DNA of 64,000 bases from Terriglobia bacterium. Its GTDB lineage: Bacteria; Acidobacteriota; Terriglobia; Acidiferrales; UBA7541. Under the pieces are notes generated by a model that made no database searches, was not told the origin of the DNA, and saw nothing but the letters and a program-made list of their open reading frames with translations. Where the stretch lies: contig JAIQFG010000004.1 of assembly GCA_020073375.1 (NCBI GenBank), positions 1-64,000 on the forward strand, read 5' to 3'. Each line of letters starts with the position of its first letter. Position 1 is the first letter of the stretch. Below are positions 54,765 to 63,865 of the stretch, in pieces. Made by a program: the position numbers and the translations under genes.

Positions 54765-54784
54765 GTCGCGGCTTCAGCCGCGAC
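54765..54784. repeat. Short GC-rich hairpin
   Basis: GTCGCGGC-TTCA-GCCGCGAC, an 8-bp perfect stem with a TTCA loop, the same loop as in families A and D. Confidence 0.6.
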
Positions 54785-54860
54785 ATCCAGAGCCATGAAA
54801 ACAATGGCTTTAGCCCCTGGCGGGCCGTCGAGGGGCGGCTGGTATCGCGGATAGCTCCGC

Positions 54861-55550
54861 TCAGGATTCTCGCTGTCTACGGATGTAGTCGTCGGTGTGT
54901 TCGGAGGACCAAAGATCTTTCCCCGAACCGGCAAGCTTGAGCAGAGGATCGTTTTCAGCCGCGGCGAACGCCCCCGTCTGCGCGATGCGCAGAAAATATT
55001 CGTGCACGGTAGTATCGCTGGTGAGTTCGGGATGAAACGTGGCGATCAGGATGCGGCCCTGGCGGACCAGGACCGGCTGGCCCTGGGACGTCGCGAGGAC
55101 TTCCACATCCGGTCCGACGCGCTGAATGATGGGCGCGCGAATGAAAACCATTTCCAGGGGCTCGGAGGAAAGTGGAGTCATTTCGCTGCGCACTTCGCTG
55201 GCGAGCTGGCGGCCATAGGCGTTGCGGATCAAGGCAATGTCGGCGAGTCCGAGCGAGGCCTGGTCCGGATGATGCACTTCGCGGGCCAGCAGAATAGCTC
55301 CCGCGCAAGTGCCGAAAATCGCGCCGCCGCGCGCGGAAAATTCGCGGAGGCTTTTGTCGAGTCCTTCCTCGACCAGAAATTTCCACTGCGTGGTGCTTTC
55401 GCCGCCGGGCAGGATCATGGCGTCCACGCCATCCAGGTCGCGGGGCGTGCGCACAAAGACGGGTTCAATTCCCAGGCGAGCGAGCGTCGCTGCATGAGCC
55501 TCAAAGTCGCCCTGCACGGCAAGGATTCCGATTTTTACTGGCTTTTCCAT
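54861..55550 (-). CDS. pdxT: Pyridoxal 5'-phosphate synthase glutaminase subunit
   Basis: PdxT releases ammonia from glutamine and feeds it to PdxS. The 229-residue protein has the class I amidotransferase layout: GILAVQGDFEAHAATLARLG, PGGESTTQWKF, the nucleophile FGTCAGAILLARE (Cys about residue 82), and the catalytic dyad ATFHPELTSDTTVHEYFL. A ~25-residue C-terminal extension is present beyond the usual end. The pdxS gene lies upstream, split from it by a family B repeat. Confidence 0.95.
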   Translation of the reverse strand: MEKPVKIGILAVQGDFEAHAATLARLGIEPVFVRTPRDLDGVDAMILPGGESTTQWKFLVEEGLDKSLREFSARGGAIFGTCAGAILLAREVHHPDQASLGLADIALIRNAYGRQLASEVRSEMTPLSSEPLEMVFIRAPIIQRVGPDVEVLATSQGQPVLVRQGRILIATFHPELTSDTTVHEYFLRIAQTGAFAAAENDPLLKLAGSGKDLWSSEHTDDYIRRQRES

Positions 55551-55599
55551 TCGCTTCTTAACGAACCGCTCTCTCTATTTCGACCGACAATCAAATGCC

Positions 55600-55678
55600 G
55601 TCATTCCGAACGAAGCGAGGAATCTCTCTTTCTTTTCCCATTAACCGAAGAGGGATTCCTCACTTCGTTCGGAATGAC
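55600..55678. repeat. Family B inverted repeat, copy 4, inside the pdxST pair
   Basis: A 79-bp hairpin GTCATTCCGAACGAAGCG ... GTTCGGAATGAC between pdxS and pdxT. Confidence 0.8.
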
Positions 55679-55713
55679 GGCGAAAAACTCGAACTCAAAC
55701 CCTCACCCTCCGC

Positions 55714-56625
55714 TTACCACCCGCGCGTCTGCAGCAAATCCTTCTCTTCAATCTGGCGGATGTCGAGGCCCTTCATGGCTTCGCCCAGCACTTCCGAGGC
55801 TTCCAGGACAATCTTGGCGTCCTGATAGTGCGTGGTGGCTTTCACGATGGCCTTGGCGCGCTTTTCCGGGTCGCTGGACTTGAAGATTCCCGATCCGACA
55901 AACACCGATTCCGCCCCGAGATGCCGCACCAGCGCGGCGTCGGCGGGAGTGGCGATGCCTCCGGCGGAAAAATTCGGCACGGGAAGTTTTCCGGCGCGCG
56001 CGATTTCGCGGACCAGGTCCAACGGCGCGCCCAGTTCCTTGGCCACGTGCATCAATTCATCGCCGCGCAGCGTGGTGAGCCTGCGCATCTCGCCGGTGAT
56101 GGTGCGCATGTGGCGCACGGCCTCGACCACATTGCCCGAACCCGCTTCGCCCTTGGTGCGGATCATGGCCGCGCCTTCGGCGATGCGCCGCAAGGCCTCG
56201 CCCAGGTTGCGCGCGCCGCACACGAACGGAACCTTGAAGTCGTGCTTCCACACGTGGTTCTCTTCGTCGGCGGGCGTGAGCACTTCGCTTTCGTCGATGA
56301 AATCCACTTCCAGCGCCTCCAGCACCGCCGCTTCGGCGAAGTGCCCGATGCGCACCTTGGCCATCACCGGAATGCTCACGGTGTCCATGATTTCGCGGAT
56401 AATTTTCGGCGCGGCCATGCGTGCCACGCCGCCCTCTTTGCGGATGTCCGAGGGCACGCGTTCCAGCGCCATTACGGCGCAGGCTCCGGCGTCCTCGGCG
56501 ATGCGCGCCTGCTCGGCGTTGGTCACGTCCATGATCACGCCGCCCTTAAGCATTTCGGCCAGGCCCACTTTCACGCGCCAGGCGTCGTTCAAATAGTTTC
56601 CGTTGCTTCCTTGCGTCGCTGTCAT
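55714..56625 (-). CDS. pdxS: Pyridoxal 5'-phosphate synthase subunit PdxS
   Basis: PdxS condenses ribulose/ribose 5-phosphate, glyceraldehyde 3-phosphate and ammonia into PLP. ATG 56625 is favoured by GAGGAG 6 nt upstream (an earlier ATG at 56631 sits on that site) and gives 303 residues. Diagnostic segments are [75 protein letters not shown], and [20 protein letters not shown]. Confidence 0.97.
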   Translation of the reverse strand: MTATQGSNGNYLNDAWRVKVGLAEMLKGGVIMDVTNAEQARIAEDAGACAVMALERVPSDIRKEGGVARMAAPKIIREIMDTVSIPVMAKVRIGHFAEAAVLEALEVDFIDESEVLTPADEENHVWKHDFKVPFVCGARNLGEALRRIAEGAAMIRTKGEAGSGNVVEAVRHMRTITGEMRRLTTLRGDELMHVAKELGAPLDLVREIARAGKLPVPNFSAGGIATPADAALVRHLGAESVFVGSGIFKSSDPEKRAKAIVKATTHYQDAKIVLEASEVLGEAMKGLDIRQIEEKDLLQTRGW

Positions 56626-56669
56626 TTCCATCTCCTCATTTCAGTTCCAATTCTCTAAACGTGAATGTC

Positions 56670-56705
56670 GTCATTCCGAACCCGCAGGAGCGGGTTCGGA
56701 ATGAC
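56670..56705. repeat. Family B minimal palindrome, copy 5
   Basis: A 36-bp palindrome GTCATTCCGAACCCG-CAGGAG-CGGGTTCGGAATGAC just upstream of pdxS. Confidence 0.8.
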
Positions 56706-56750
56706 AACGTGGGGCTTATTGCGGCTGGCTCATCAGCGCAAATCCGCCGC

Positions 56751-57179
56751 CTACGGCTGCGCCGCATATTTCTTCCGGTCGATGATCACAAACCGGCCTT
56801 CACCCCGCGCAAGCAAATCCCCCGCTGCGTTCCGTATCTCCCCTTCATGATACAACTGACGGCCCTCGCGGCGGGTGACAAATCCCTCCACCACAATATC
56901 CGTGTTCACGCGGATGGGGCGCTTGTATTCCACGCGCAGGTCCGCCGTTACCGCGGATTGGCCGTCAAAGCGGCTGGCCTTGCTCATCACTTCATCCAGC
57001 AGCAATGCGATGATCCCGCCATGAAGAAATCCCGAGCCGCCCTGGTACTCCTCGCCCAAGCGGAAGCGGCCAACGATGCGCTGGCGCTCGTCGTCCTGCT
57101 CAAAGGAAAGTTGCATTCCGCGGGCGTTGCCGCCGCCGCAGCCGAAACAATTATTCCCGGGTTTGGGGTCGATTTTCAT
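56751..57179 (-). CDS. PaaI-type hotdog thioesterase
   Basis: ATG 57179 gives 142 residues; upstream frame is only a family A repeat. Motifs: NNCFGCGGGNARGMQLSF, EYQGGSGFLHGGIIALLLDE (hotdog His-Gly-Gly), RVEYKRPIRVNTDIVVEGFV. It should hydrolyse an acyl-CoA thioester. It lies between pdxS and the MocR-type gene on the same strand. Confidence 0.85.
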   Translation of the reverse strand: MKIDPKPGNNCFGCGGGNARGMQLSFEQDDERQRIVGRFRLGEEYQGGSGFLHGGIIALLLDEVMSKASRFDGQSAVTADLRVEYKRPIRVNTDIVVEGFVTRREGRQLYHEGEIRNAAGDLLARGEGRFVIIDRKKYAAQP

Positions 57180-57204
57180 TTTGCTCTTTTCGGGACGCTT
57201 TCCA

Positions 57205-57307
57205 GTAGGACAGGCTTCAGCCTGTCGCACTTCGCAAAATAACTCCAGCCTCTCCGGCAATCACGCCTGCCACTTCGGAAAAGCAGACAGGCTGAAGCCT
57301 GTCCTAC
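57205..57307. repeat. Family A inverted repeat, copy 4
   Basis: A 103-bp element with GTAGGACAGGCTTCAGCC and GGCTGAAGCCTGTCCTAC ends, between the thioesterase and the MocR-type gene. The central region is longer than in other copies. Confidence 0.8.
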
Positions 57308-57312
57308 TTGGA

Positions 57313-58854
57313 CTACACCAGCGCGACGCGCGGCACTTCGGCACGGCGGGCACCGCGCTGGCGCTTGCGCATTTCGTTCCGCAGCACGTCGGCCAACGTG
57401 GCAACGCCTCGTGCGATATCGCGTTCGCTGAGCCCGGTGAATCCAAGCCGCAGCGTATTCGGCTGCGGATTCTGGAAATAGAAATAGCGGCCCGGGGCGA
57501 ACAACACGCCGCGTTCGCGCGCATGAATCAGCAAATCGTTCGAATCGAATCCCACGGGGAGCTCGAGCCAAACGCTCATGCCGCCCTCAGGACGCGTCCA
57601 TTTTGTTCCGGGAGGCATGTGAGTCACAAGCGCGTGCTCCATCGCGGCCAGTCGCCCGCTGTAGGCCTTGCGCATGCGATCCAGGTGGCGACCGAGCCGT
57701 CCGCGCCGCATGTACTCGGCCAGAATCGATTGCGCCAGGTGTCCGGTATGCAGATCGGTCGATTGCTTCACCAGACGCAGCCGGTCGATGACCGTTGCAG
57801 GCGCGAGAATCCATCCCACGCGCAATCCGGGGAAGGCGATTTTCGAAAAGCTGTCGATCTGCACCACCAGATTCGAACGGTCAAGCTGCTTCAGCGACGG
57901 AACCAGCTCGCCGCGGGCCCGCAGGCGGGCGTAAATGTGATCTTCAATCACCGGAACCTGGAAACGCGCCGCGATTTCCAGCAGGCGGCGCCGCTCCGGC
58001 ACCGGAAGCGTGGTGCCGGTGGGATTGTGAAAATCCGGCGTCAGGACAATCATTTTCACGCGGTTCTGCAGCAGCACGGATTCAATGGCCGAGACGTCCA
58101 CGCCGGGCAATTTGCCGGGGCTGGTTTCGGTCTTCATCGGCACGCCCAGAATGCGAACCCGCGCACTGGAAAAAATCGCCAGAGCTCCGGGGTAAGTTGG
58201 ATTTTCAGTGACGATCGTGTCGCCGGGGCGCAAAAACGCCTTGCAGAGCAGATCCAGGCCCTGCTGGCCGCCATCGGTGATCATAATATTTTCGTCGGCT
58301 ATGCCATACCCCTCCCCGTTCAGCATGTCGATCAACGCATGCTTCAGCGGAGGGTAGCCGTCGGACGATCCGAATTGCAGAATGTCGCAGCCTTCGCGCC
58401 GCCACACGGCGTTGGTGCAGTTCCGCAGCTCCTCGATGGGGAAAAATTCCGAAGCGGGCCGGGCCATCAGAAAGGAAATGGCTCCGCGCGGCGCGGATTG
58501 CGTCAGGCGGCTCAACATTTCCTCGCCACGCTCGTCGGCAAACAACGCTTCCCAGCGCAAGCCGCCGTGGACGGTCGCGGCCGAAGGTGGCGCGGGAATT
58601 TCCACGACACCATCTTCGCTGCAAATGAACGTGCCGCGGCCGACGTGGCCGCTGATCAGGCCCTCGGATTCCAGTTCGGCGTAGGCGTTGGCGACGGTGG
58701 TGCGGTGAACTCCGAGTTGCAGGGCCAGTTCGCGGCTGGCGGGAATACGGTCGCCGGCGCGAAGATCCCCTGCGTGCACCAGGGCGCGCAGTTGGTCGCG
58801 CAGCTGAATATAGAGCGGCACATGGCTTTCGGGCTGCAAATGGAGCGGAATCAT
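57313..58854 (-). CDS. MocR-type regulator (GntR HTH + aminotransferase domain)
   Basis: ATG 58854 with GGGAGAG upstream gives 513 residues. The N-terminal GntR helix-turn-helix (VPLYIQLRDQLRALVHAGDL, RIPASRELALQLGVHRTTVA, YAELESEGLISGHVGRGTF) is followed by a fold I aminotransferase domain with PLP lysine in VQIDSFSKIAFPGLRVGWIL (about residue 319). MocR proteins of this type include PdxR, which activates pdxST; the pdxS and pdxT genes lie just downstream, so that role is plausible here. Plain aminotransferase activity is the alternative. Confidence 0.85.
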   Translation of the reverse strand: MIPLHLQPESHVPLYIQLRDQLRALVHAGDLRAGDRIPASRELALQLGVHRTTVANAYAELESEGLISGHVGRGTFICSEDGVVEIPAPPSAATVHGGLRWEALFADERGEEMLSRLTQSAPRGAISFLMARPASEFFPIEELRNCTNAVWRREGCDILQFGSSDGYPPLKHALIDMLNGEGYGIADENIMITDGGQQGLDLLCKAFLRPGDTIVTENPTYPGALAIFSSARVRILGVPMKTETSPGKLPGVDVSAIESVLLQNRVKMIVLTPDFHNPTGTTLPVPERRRLLEIAARFQVPVIEDHIYARLRARGELVPSLKQLDRSNLVVQIDSFSKIAFPGLRVGWILAPATVIDRLRLVKQSTDLHTGHLAQSILAEYMRRGRLGRHLDRMRKAYSGRLAAMEHALVTHMPPGTKWTRPEGGMSVWLELPVGFDSNDLLIHARERGVLFAPGRYFYFQNPQPNTLRLGFTGLSERDIARGVATLADVLRNEMRKRQRGARRAEVPRVALV

Positions 58855-58918
58855 TGGCTCTCCCAATCAGTCCAATATATAGCATAAGCAAGCCGCGTAT
58901 AGTGCCAAATTGTCTCCC

Positions 58919-58995
58919 GTAGGACAGGCTTCAGCCTGTCGATTTTGCCGTTCCCCTCCCATCGCCAAAATCAGACAGGCTGAAGCCTGTCCTAC
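58919..58995. repeat. Family A inverted repeat, copy 5
   Basis: A 77-bp hairpin in the divergent MocR/SDR gap, with canonical ends. Confidence 0.85.
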
Positions 58996-59095
58996 TTTTC
59001 CGTGCTCCACGATCCGCACGCGGGTTACAATTCCCGTCCCTATTGGCATGCAAATCGCCGACATGAAGACTGCGAAAACGAAGGAAGTGAACCGA

Positions 59096-59884
59096 ATGGC
59101 AAATGCAAAGCTGCTCGAAGGAAAGATCGCGATTATCACGGGAGCGAGCCGCGGGATCGGCCGGGCCATTGCGTTGCGGCTGGCGCGGGACGGCGCGACG
59201 GTCGTGTTGGCCGCGCGCACGGCGGAGGATTTGTCCAGGGTGGCCGCGGAGATCAAGGCCGAAGGCGGCGCGGCGACGTGCGTGGCGCTGGACCTGCGCG
59301 ACGCCGACGCCCCCGGCGCGCTGGTAAGGGCGGCCCTGGAGGCGCACGGCGCGATCGACATCGTGGTCAACAACGCCGGAGCGACCAAGCGCGGCGATTT
59401 TTTTGACCTGACCGACGCCGATTTCCTGGACGGCTTCGCGCTGAAATTTTTCGGAGCGGTGCGCCTGACGCGCGCGGCCTGGCCGCACCTGAAGGCGCGG
59501 GGCGGCTCCGTGCTGAGCATCATCGGCATCGGCGGGCGCACGCCCGGCGCGGAATTCACCATCGGCGGATCGGTGAACGGCGCATGCCTGTCGTTCGCAA
59601 AGGCCCTAACCGATATCGGCATCCGCGACGGCGTGCAGGTGAATGCCATCAATCCCGGACGAATCCGCACCGGCAGATTCCAAAAAATGGTCGAGGCGCA
59701 GGCGGCGCGCTCAGGCATGAGCCTGGAAGGGGCGATGCAGGAAATCATCGGCAAGGCGAGCATTACGCGAGTGGGCGAACCCGAGGACGTGGCCAATCTG
59801 GCGGCGTTTCTATTGTCTCCCGCATCCCGTTTCCTGCAAGGCGCGCTGATCGACCTCGACGGCGGGCAGACGAAAACGGTCTGA
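59096..59884 (+). CDS. Atypical short-chain dehydrogenase/reductase
   Basis: ATG 59096 (AAGGAAG upstream) gives 262 residues. The cofactor motif AIITGASRGIGRAIALRLAR, VALDLRDADAP, IVVNNAGATKRGDFF and the serine in GGSVLSIIGIGG are classical SDR. However the position of the catalytic YxxxK reads TIGGSVNGACLSF, with neither tyrosine nor lysine. Hence it may be an oxidoreductase with altered chemistry. A family A repeat flanks it on both sides. Confidence 0.85.
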   Translation: MANAKLLEGKIAIITGASRGIGRAIALRLARDGATVVLAARTAEDLSRVAAEIKAEGGAATCVALDLRDADAPGALVRAALEAHGAIDIVVNNAGATKRGDFFDLTDADFLDGFALKFFGAVRLTRAAWPHLKARGGSVLSIIGIGGRTPGAEFTIGGSVNGACLSFAKALTDIGIRDGVQVNAINPGRIRTGRFQKMVEAQAARSGMSLEGAMQEIIGKASITRVGEPEDVANLAAFLLSPASRFLQGALIDLDGGQTKTV

Positions 59885-59891
59885 GGGTTTG

Positions 59892-59966
59892 GTAGGACAG
59901 GCTTCAGCCTGTCGGGTTTGTGCTGCGCATCGAAAATCAAAACCGACAGGCTGAAGCCTGTCCTAC
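59892..59966. repeat. Family A inverted repeat, copy 6
   Basis: A 75-bp hairpin with canonical ends after the SDR stop, between convergent genes. Confidence 0.85.
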
Positions 59967-59983
59967 TTAATTCGACGCCCTCA

Positions 59984-60268
59984 CTACGATTTGTAAAGCC
60001 GGATCCAAACCCATAATCCGGCGGTGCCCAGCAAGGAAACCCCGGTGACCACAGCCACGATCGCAATGACGCGCGCAAGCCGGTTCATCCGTGCGATCAG
60101 CGCCGGCTGGTCTCCCGCCATCACGTTTTGTTCCTTCTGGTTCAGATACAGCTCTTCATCCTCTCTTGAGTCGAGGGCATTTCCGTAAATTACAAGGACC
60201 ACCAGGAATGCCGACATTGCTCCGCAAAATCCCAAGAGATAATCGAGAAAGTTGATCAGGCTGCCCAT
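59984..60268 (-). CDS. Small two-TM membrane protein (94 aa)
   Basis: ATG 60268 with GGGAGGA upstream gives 94 residues. Two hydrophobic helices (FLDYLLGFCGAMSAFLVVLV and RVIAIVAVVTGVSLLGTAGL) flank a charged loop with YLNQKEQNV. No family recognised. Divergent from the Sel1 gene. Confidence 0.65.
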   Translation of the reverse strand: MGSLINFLDYLLGFCGAMSAFLVVLVIYGNALDSREDEELYLNQKEQNVMAGDQPALIARMNRLARVIAIVAVVTGVSLLGTAGLWVWIRLYKS

Positions 60269-60482
60269 AAATTCCTCCCGACACTTGCCGCCTACTCCCC
60301 TTGCGCTTGCACAACCAATTTGACTCTTGCCCGCCTTTTCTTCTGTGCACGGCGTCACCCGGCACAGTGACGCAAATCACCGGTGAAAATTGGATTTCCA
60401 ACCCTTTGCATCGAGCGGGGCATTCCACGCGTGGCGGGCGCGTGCAGCGCAGGCTCCGAAGTGATAAGCTCGCGTGTAAATC

Positions 60483-61337
60483 ATGCGATCGCTGAAGAAA
60501 TTCGCCGAAGTCCTCATGTTTGCGGCAATGGTGCTTCTGCCGGCGGCGCGGGCGCGCACCCAGTCCGCGGAGCAAGTCTCGGCCAGGAAGAAAACGATCA
60601 CCGATTTGAAAGAAATCGGGTTCGCCGGCGACGTCGCCGCGCAAGTGCGGTTGGGAGTGATTTATCTGACCGGCGACGGCGTGCCCAAGGACGACGTGGA
60701 AGCCGTGAAATGGCTGCGCATGGCGGCCAATCAGGATAATCCGGTCGCCGAGCGCTATCTGGCGGAGATGTATTTCAAGGGCCGCGGCGTCACGGCCGAC
60801 AACGAAGAGGCCGCGAAATGGCTGCGCATGTCCGCCGAGCAAGGCGACGCGCAGAGCGAGTACAATCTCGCCGTCCTATACTCGCAAGGACAGGGCGTTC
60901 CCCGAAACTTAAAGGAATCCTTGAACTGGATGACCAAGGCGGCGGAGCAGAATCTGGCTGCCGGCCAGATGGGCCTGGGCGTGGCTTACGGGAACGGCGA
61001 CGGCGTGCTTGCGAATCCAGCCGTGGCCGCGGAATGGTATCAGAAGGCGGTGGACCAGAACTACGTGCCGGCCATGAGCAATCTCGCCATGCTCATGGCG
61101 ACCACGACGAATGCCAAGGTTCGAAATCCGAAGCAGGCAATCGCTCTGGCGACACGCGCGGTCGGGACCGGGAGCAACCCGGAATACCTCAATACCCTGG
61201 CTGCCGCGTATTTTGCCGACGGGCAGACCGACCAGGCCGTGGCGACGGAAGAAAAGGCGCTGACGCGCGATCCGGAAAACGATTCGTACAAGCAGGCCTA
61301 CGCGAAATATCAGGCCGCCGCGCACGGCGGACGGTAA
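60483..61337 (+). CDS. Exported Sel1-repeat protein
   Basis: A 284-residue protein with a signal peptide (about residues 8-27) and Sel1-type repeats: AQVRLGVIYLTGDGVPKDDV, AERYLAEMYFKGRGVTADNE, SEYNLAVLYSQGQGVPRNLK and GQMGLGVAYGNGDGVLANPA. Sel1 repeats form TPR-like solenoids for protein contacts. It ends with a TPR-like helix pair. The role is unknown. No strong RBS was seen. Confidence 0.85.
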   Translation: MRSLKKFAEVLMFAAMVLLPAARARTQSAEQVSARKKTITDLKEIGFAGDVAAQVRLGVIYLTGDGVPKDDVEAVKWLRMAANQDNPVAERYLAEMYFKGRGVTADNEEAAKWLRMSAEQGDAQSEYNLAVLYSQGQGVPRNLKESLNWMTKAAEQNLAAGQMGLGVAYGNGDGVLANPAVAAEWYQKAVDQNYVPAMSNLAMLMATTTNAKVRNPKQAIALATRAVGTGSNPEYLNTLAAAYFADGQTDQAVATEEKALTRDPENDSYKQAYAKYQAAAHGGR

Positions 61338-61438
61338 GGAAGTAATTTTCAACCGCGGGCTGCTTTGTGCAAAATTTCCAGGAGCGCATTGCCGCAACGC
61401 TAGTAATTTACGCGCGACTTCAGCCTTGGCATGATTTT

Positions 61439-61503
61439 GTAGCGCCCGCCTTCAGGCCGGCATCTTGTCGTCGGCGTCATGCCCGCCTGAAGGCGGGCTC
61501 TAC
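61439..61503. repeat. Family D inverted repeat
   Basis: A 65-bp hairpin with ends GTAGCGCCCGCC and GGCGGGCTCTAC, lying between the Sel1 and deacetylase genes. Confidence 0.8.
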
Positions 61504-61516
61504 ACGGGAGAAACGA

Positions 61517-62389
61517 ATGAAGCTTTGGGACCGAGTGGATTACAGCGCAATTGTGGATCGAAAGCCGCTGCGCCTTCCGGACAACAAGACCGTGGCCGTG
61601 TGGCCGCTGGTGACGTTTGAAGTGTGGGACCCGGACGGGCCGTTGCCGCGGACGATTCTGACGCCGCCGCAGGGCGTGCTGTTCATTCCCGACGTGCCCA
61701 ACTGGAGCTGGTCGGAGTACGGCGCGCGCGTGGGCTTCTGGCGCATGAAGGCGGCGCTCGACAAGCGCGACATGAAGGCCGTGTTCTGCATTAACGCTTC
61801 GGTGATTGAGCGGTACCCGCGGATTTGCGAGGCCGCGCTCGAATCCGGCTGGGAATTCATGGGCCACAATCTGATTCAGAAACCCATGCACGCCATGCCC
61901 AATGAGGAAGAGGCGATCCTGAAAAGCGTGGAAATGATTCAGAAATTCACGGGAACCAAGCCGCGCGGCTGGATGGGGCCCGGGCTCACCGAAACGCACC
62001 ACACGCCGGAATTGCTGGTGAAGGCAGGCGTGGAATACACCGTCGACTGGGTTCTGGACGATCAGCCGTGCGTGATCAAGACCGCGGAGGGCCCGCTGTA
62101 CAGCGTGCCGTATTCGGTGGAGGTGAACGACGTGGTGCTCATGGCCATCGAAAAGCACAGGTCGTCCGAACTGTTTGATCGTGCCGTGGCCACCTGCGAC
62201 CGTTATCTTTCCGAAGGACCCGAGCAGGCGCGCGTGTTGTCGCTGGCGTGCCATCCGTACCTGCATGGCGTGCCGCATCGCATCGGGTATTTTGAAAAAT
62301 GCCTGGACGAGCTTTCGGCCAAGAACGGCGTGATGTTCACGACGGGCGGAAAAATTCTGGATTGGTATAAGGCTGCCCGGGGCATGTGA
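61517..62389 (+). CDS. Polysaccharide deacetylase / PuuE-like protein
   Basis: ATG 61517 gives 290 residues without a signal peptide. It has FEVWDPDGPLPRT, VPNWSWSEYGARVGFWRMKA, MKAVFCINASVIERYPRICE, GWEFMGHNLIQKPMHAMPNE and VLSLACHPYLHGVPHRIGYF. This fits the cytoplasmic NodB-like branch that includes peroxiureidoacrylate/allantoinase PuuE proteins, which act on amides rather than glycans. Substrate not determined. A family A repeat follows the stop. Confidence 0.8.
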   Translation: MKLWDRVDYSAIVDRKPLRLPDNKTVAVWPLVTFEVWDPDGPLPRTILTPPQGVLFIPDVPNWSWSEYGARVGFWRMKAALDKRDMKAVFCINASVIERYPRICEAALESGWEFMGHNLIQKPMHAMPNEEEAILKSVEMIQKFTGTKPRGWMGPGLTETHHTPELLVKAGVEYTVDWVLDDQPCVIKTAEGPLYSVPYSVEVNDVVLMAIEKHRSSELFDRAVATCDRYLSEGPEQARVLSLACHPYLHGVPHRIGYFEKCLDELSAKNGVMFTTGGKILDWYKAARGM

Positions 62390-62394
62390 ATTGA

Positions 62395-62470
62395 GTAGGA
62401 CAGGCTTCAGCCTGTCGGTTTTCTGTTCCGTCACCAGAGAACAAACCCGACAGGCTGAAGCCTGTCCTAC
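62395..62470. repeat. Family A inverted repeat, copy 7
   Basis: A 76-bp hairpin with canonical ends after the deacetylase stop, between convergent genes. Confidence 0.85.
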
Positions 62471-62494
62471 TAAAACCCGCTTTGCGAGCGGTTT

Positions 62495-63664
62495 TTATTT
62501 GCTCACCAACTTGAATTTCTGCACGCGGCGGCCGTCGACCGACTCGCCTACATAAAGATTGCCTTTGGAGTCCAGCGCCATGGTGTGCGCGTGCATGAAT
62601 TCGCCGACCTGGTGGCCGGGGCGCCCGAAGCTGCTCATCACTTTGCCGCTGGCGCGTTCCACGATGTCGATTTCCTCATCGATTTCATTGATCGCATACA
62701 TATACTTCTGGCCGGGGTCGATCGAAAACTCGACCGAGGAGACCGATCCCACCTGCGCGGCATCCTTGCTTGCGCCGCTTGCCGATGCGGGCAATGGTGT
62801 CCAAATCTTAAAGCTGAACGGCATGTCTTTTATGAAATTCCCCTTGGTGTCGAAGACTTGCAGGCGGTTCATCCAGCGGTCGCAGGCGTACACCAGTTCG
62901 TCGTTGCTGACGCGCACGCAATGAATGGTGGGGCGGGCCGCGGTCGCGGCCTCCTCGGGCGAACGGTGCAGGGTCCACTGGCGCAGGTAGTGCCCGGTCT
63001 TATCGAACACGACGATGCGGTAATTGTTGTTGCCCTTCCCTTTGGCGTGCCCGTCGGCGACGTAGACGTCTCCATTGCGCGGATCGAATCCGATTTCCGA
63101 GACGCGGAAAAATTGCGACTCGCTCTTGTTCAGGGGCGCGCCCATGACGGTACCGTCGGAGGAATCGAACACGCCTTTCTTCCCGATCTGCAGCAGCAAC
63201 TCTTTGCCGTCGTGCGAATATTCCTGAACGATGCCGTCCTCGGATCCGTCGATCCACACGTGGCCTTCCTTGTCGACCGCGCATCCGTGCAGGTCCTTCG
63301 GCAGAATCTTCGGATCGCCCCAGGAGTTCACCACCTTGCCTTCGGCGTCAAATTCAATCACGGGAGGAGCGGGCTGCCCGGCATTCAATTCGTCGTTGGT
63401 CAAGCCTTCCAGGTGGCCGTCCATTCCGCCGACGTCGCTCACACGCTGCGCGATGAACACGTGATCCTGGGAATCGACGCACACGCCACCCATTTCGCCG
63501 GTCACCCAGCGCCCGGGCAGCGGCTTGGGCCAGGAGGGATCGACTTCAAACTTGGGCACACCCTGCGCCCGCAGCGAGGATGGACAAAAGATCATGGCCG
63601 CGAAGGCCAGGCTCACGACGATCGACATCAACATGCGAAAAGTAAGATTCCCATGTGCGCGCAA
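62495..63664 (-). CDS. Secreted NHL-repeat-like (peptidyl-lyase-type) protein
   Basis: TTG 63664 is chosen since GAGGAGG lies 5 nt upstream; it gives 389 residues with a signal peptide (MLMSIVVSLAFAAMIFCPSS). A longer frame exists but is not supported by an RBS. NHL-like strands: GGVCVDSQDHVFIAQR, GCAVDKEGHVWIDGSEDGIV, IGFDPRNGDVYVADGHAKGK, THTMALDSKGNLYVGESVDG and a C-terminal RRVQKFKLV. It resembles secreted peptidylglycine-type lyases but catalytic residues are not assigned. Confidence 0.85.
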   Translation of the reverse strand: MRAHGNLTFRMLMSIVVSLAFAAMIFCPSSLRAQGVPKFEVDPSWPKPLPGRWVTGEMGGVCVDSQDHVFIAQRVSDVGGMDGHLEGLTNDELNAGQPAPPVIEFDAEGKVVNSWGDPKILPKDLHGCAVDKEGHVWIDGSEDGIVQEYSHDGKELLLQIGKKGVFDSSDGTVMGAPLNKSESQFFRVSEIGFDPRNGDVYVADGHAKGKGNNNYRIVVFDKTGHYLRQWTLHRSPEEAATAARPTIHCVRVSNDELVYACDRWMNRLQVFDTKGNFIKDMPFSFKIWTPLPASASGASKDAAQVGSVSSVEFSIDPGQKYMYAINEIDEEIDIVERASGKVMSSFGRPGHQVGEFMHAHTMALDSKGNLYVGESVDGRRVQKFKLVSK

Positions 63665-63865
63665 TTCCGCCTCCTCGATTGCAATGCGATTCATATAAAT
63701 GACGGCATTTTCAACGAGAGAGTTTATCAGAAGGAGGGATATCCTTCTTGAATAATTCCAGGTTCCCATTTCTTTTCGCGCCGGACTCGGCACGGCGCGC
63801 GGTACAATATGCGCCACTGTTTTCAGCCGGGGATTCGGAACCAATTTAATTTCCGGGAAAGATAA

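Larger units (their letters stand above)
54468..54860. other. Gene-less region with short inverted repeats
   Basis: About 390 bp between pdxT and the arsC-like gene, with no coding frame. It contains the hairpins at 54596-54663 and 54765-54784 and is otherwise unremarkable. Confidence 0.6.

Noticed and set aside
57076-58887. 603-codon frame antisense to the MocR gene
   Set aside because: Shadow of the MocR-type and thioesterase genes, reading through repeat sequence.
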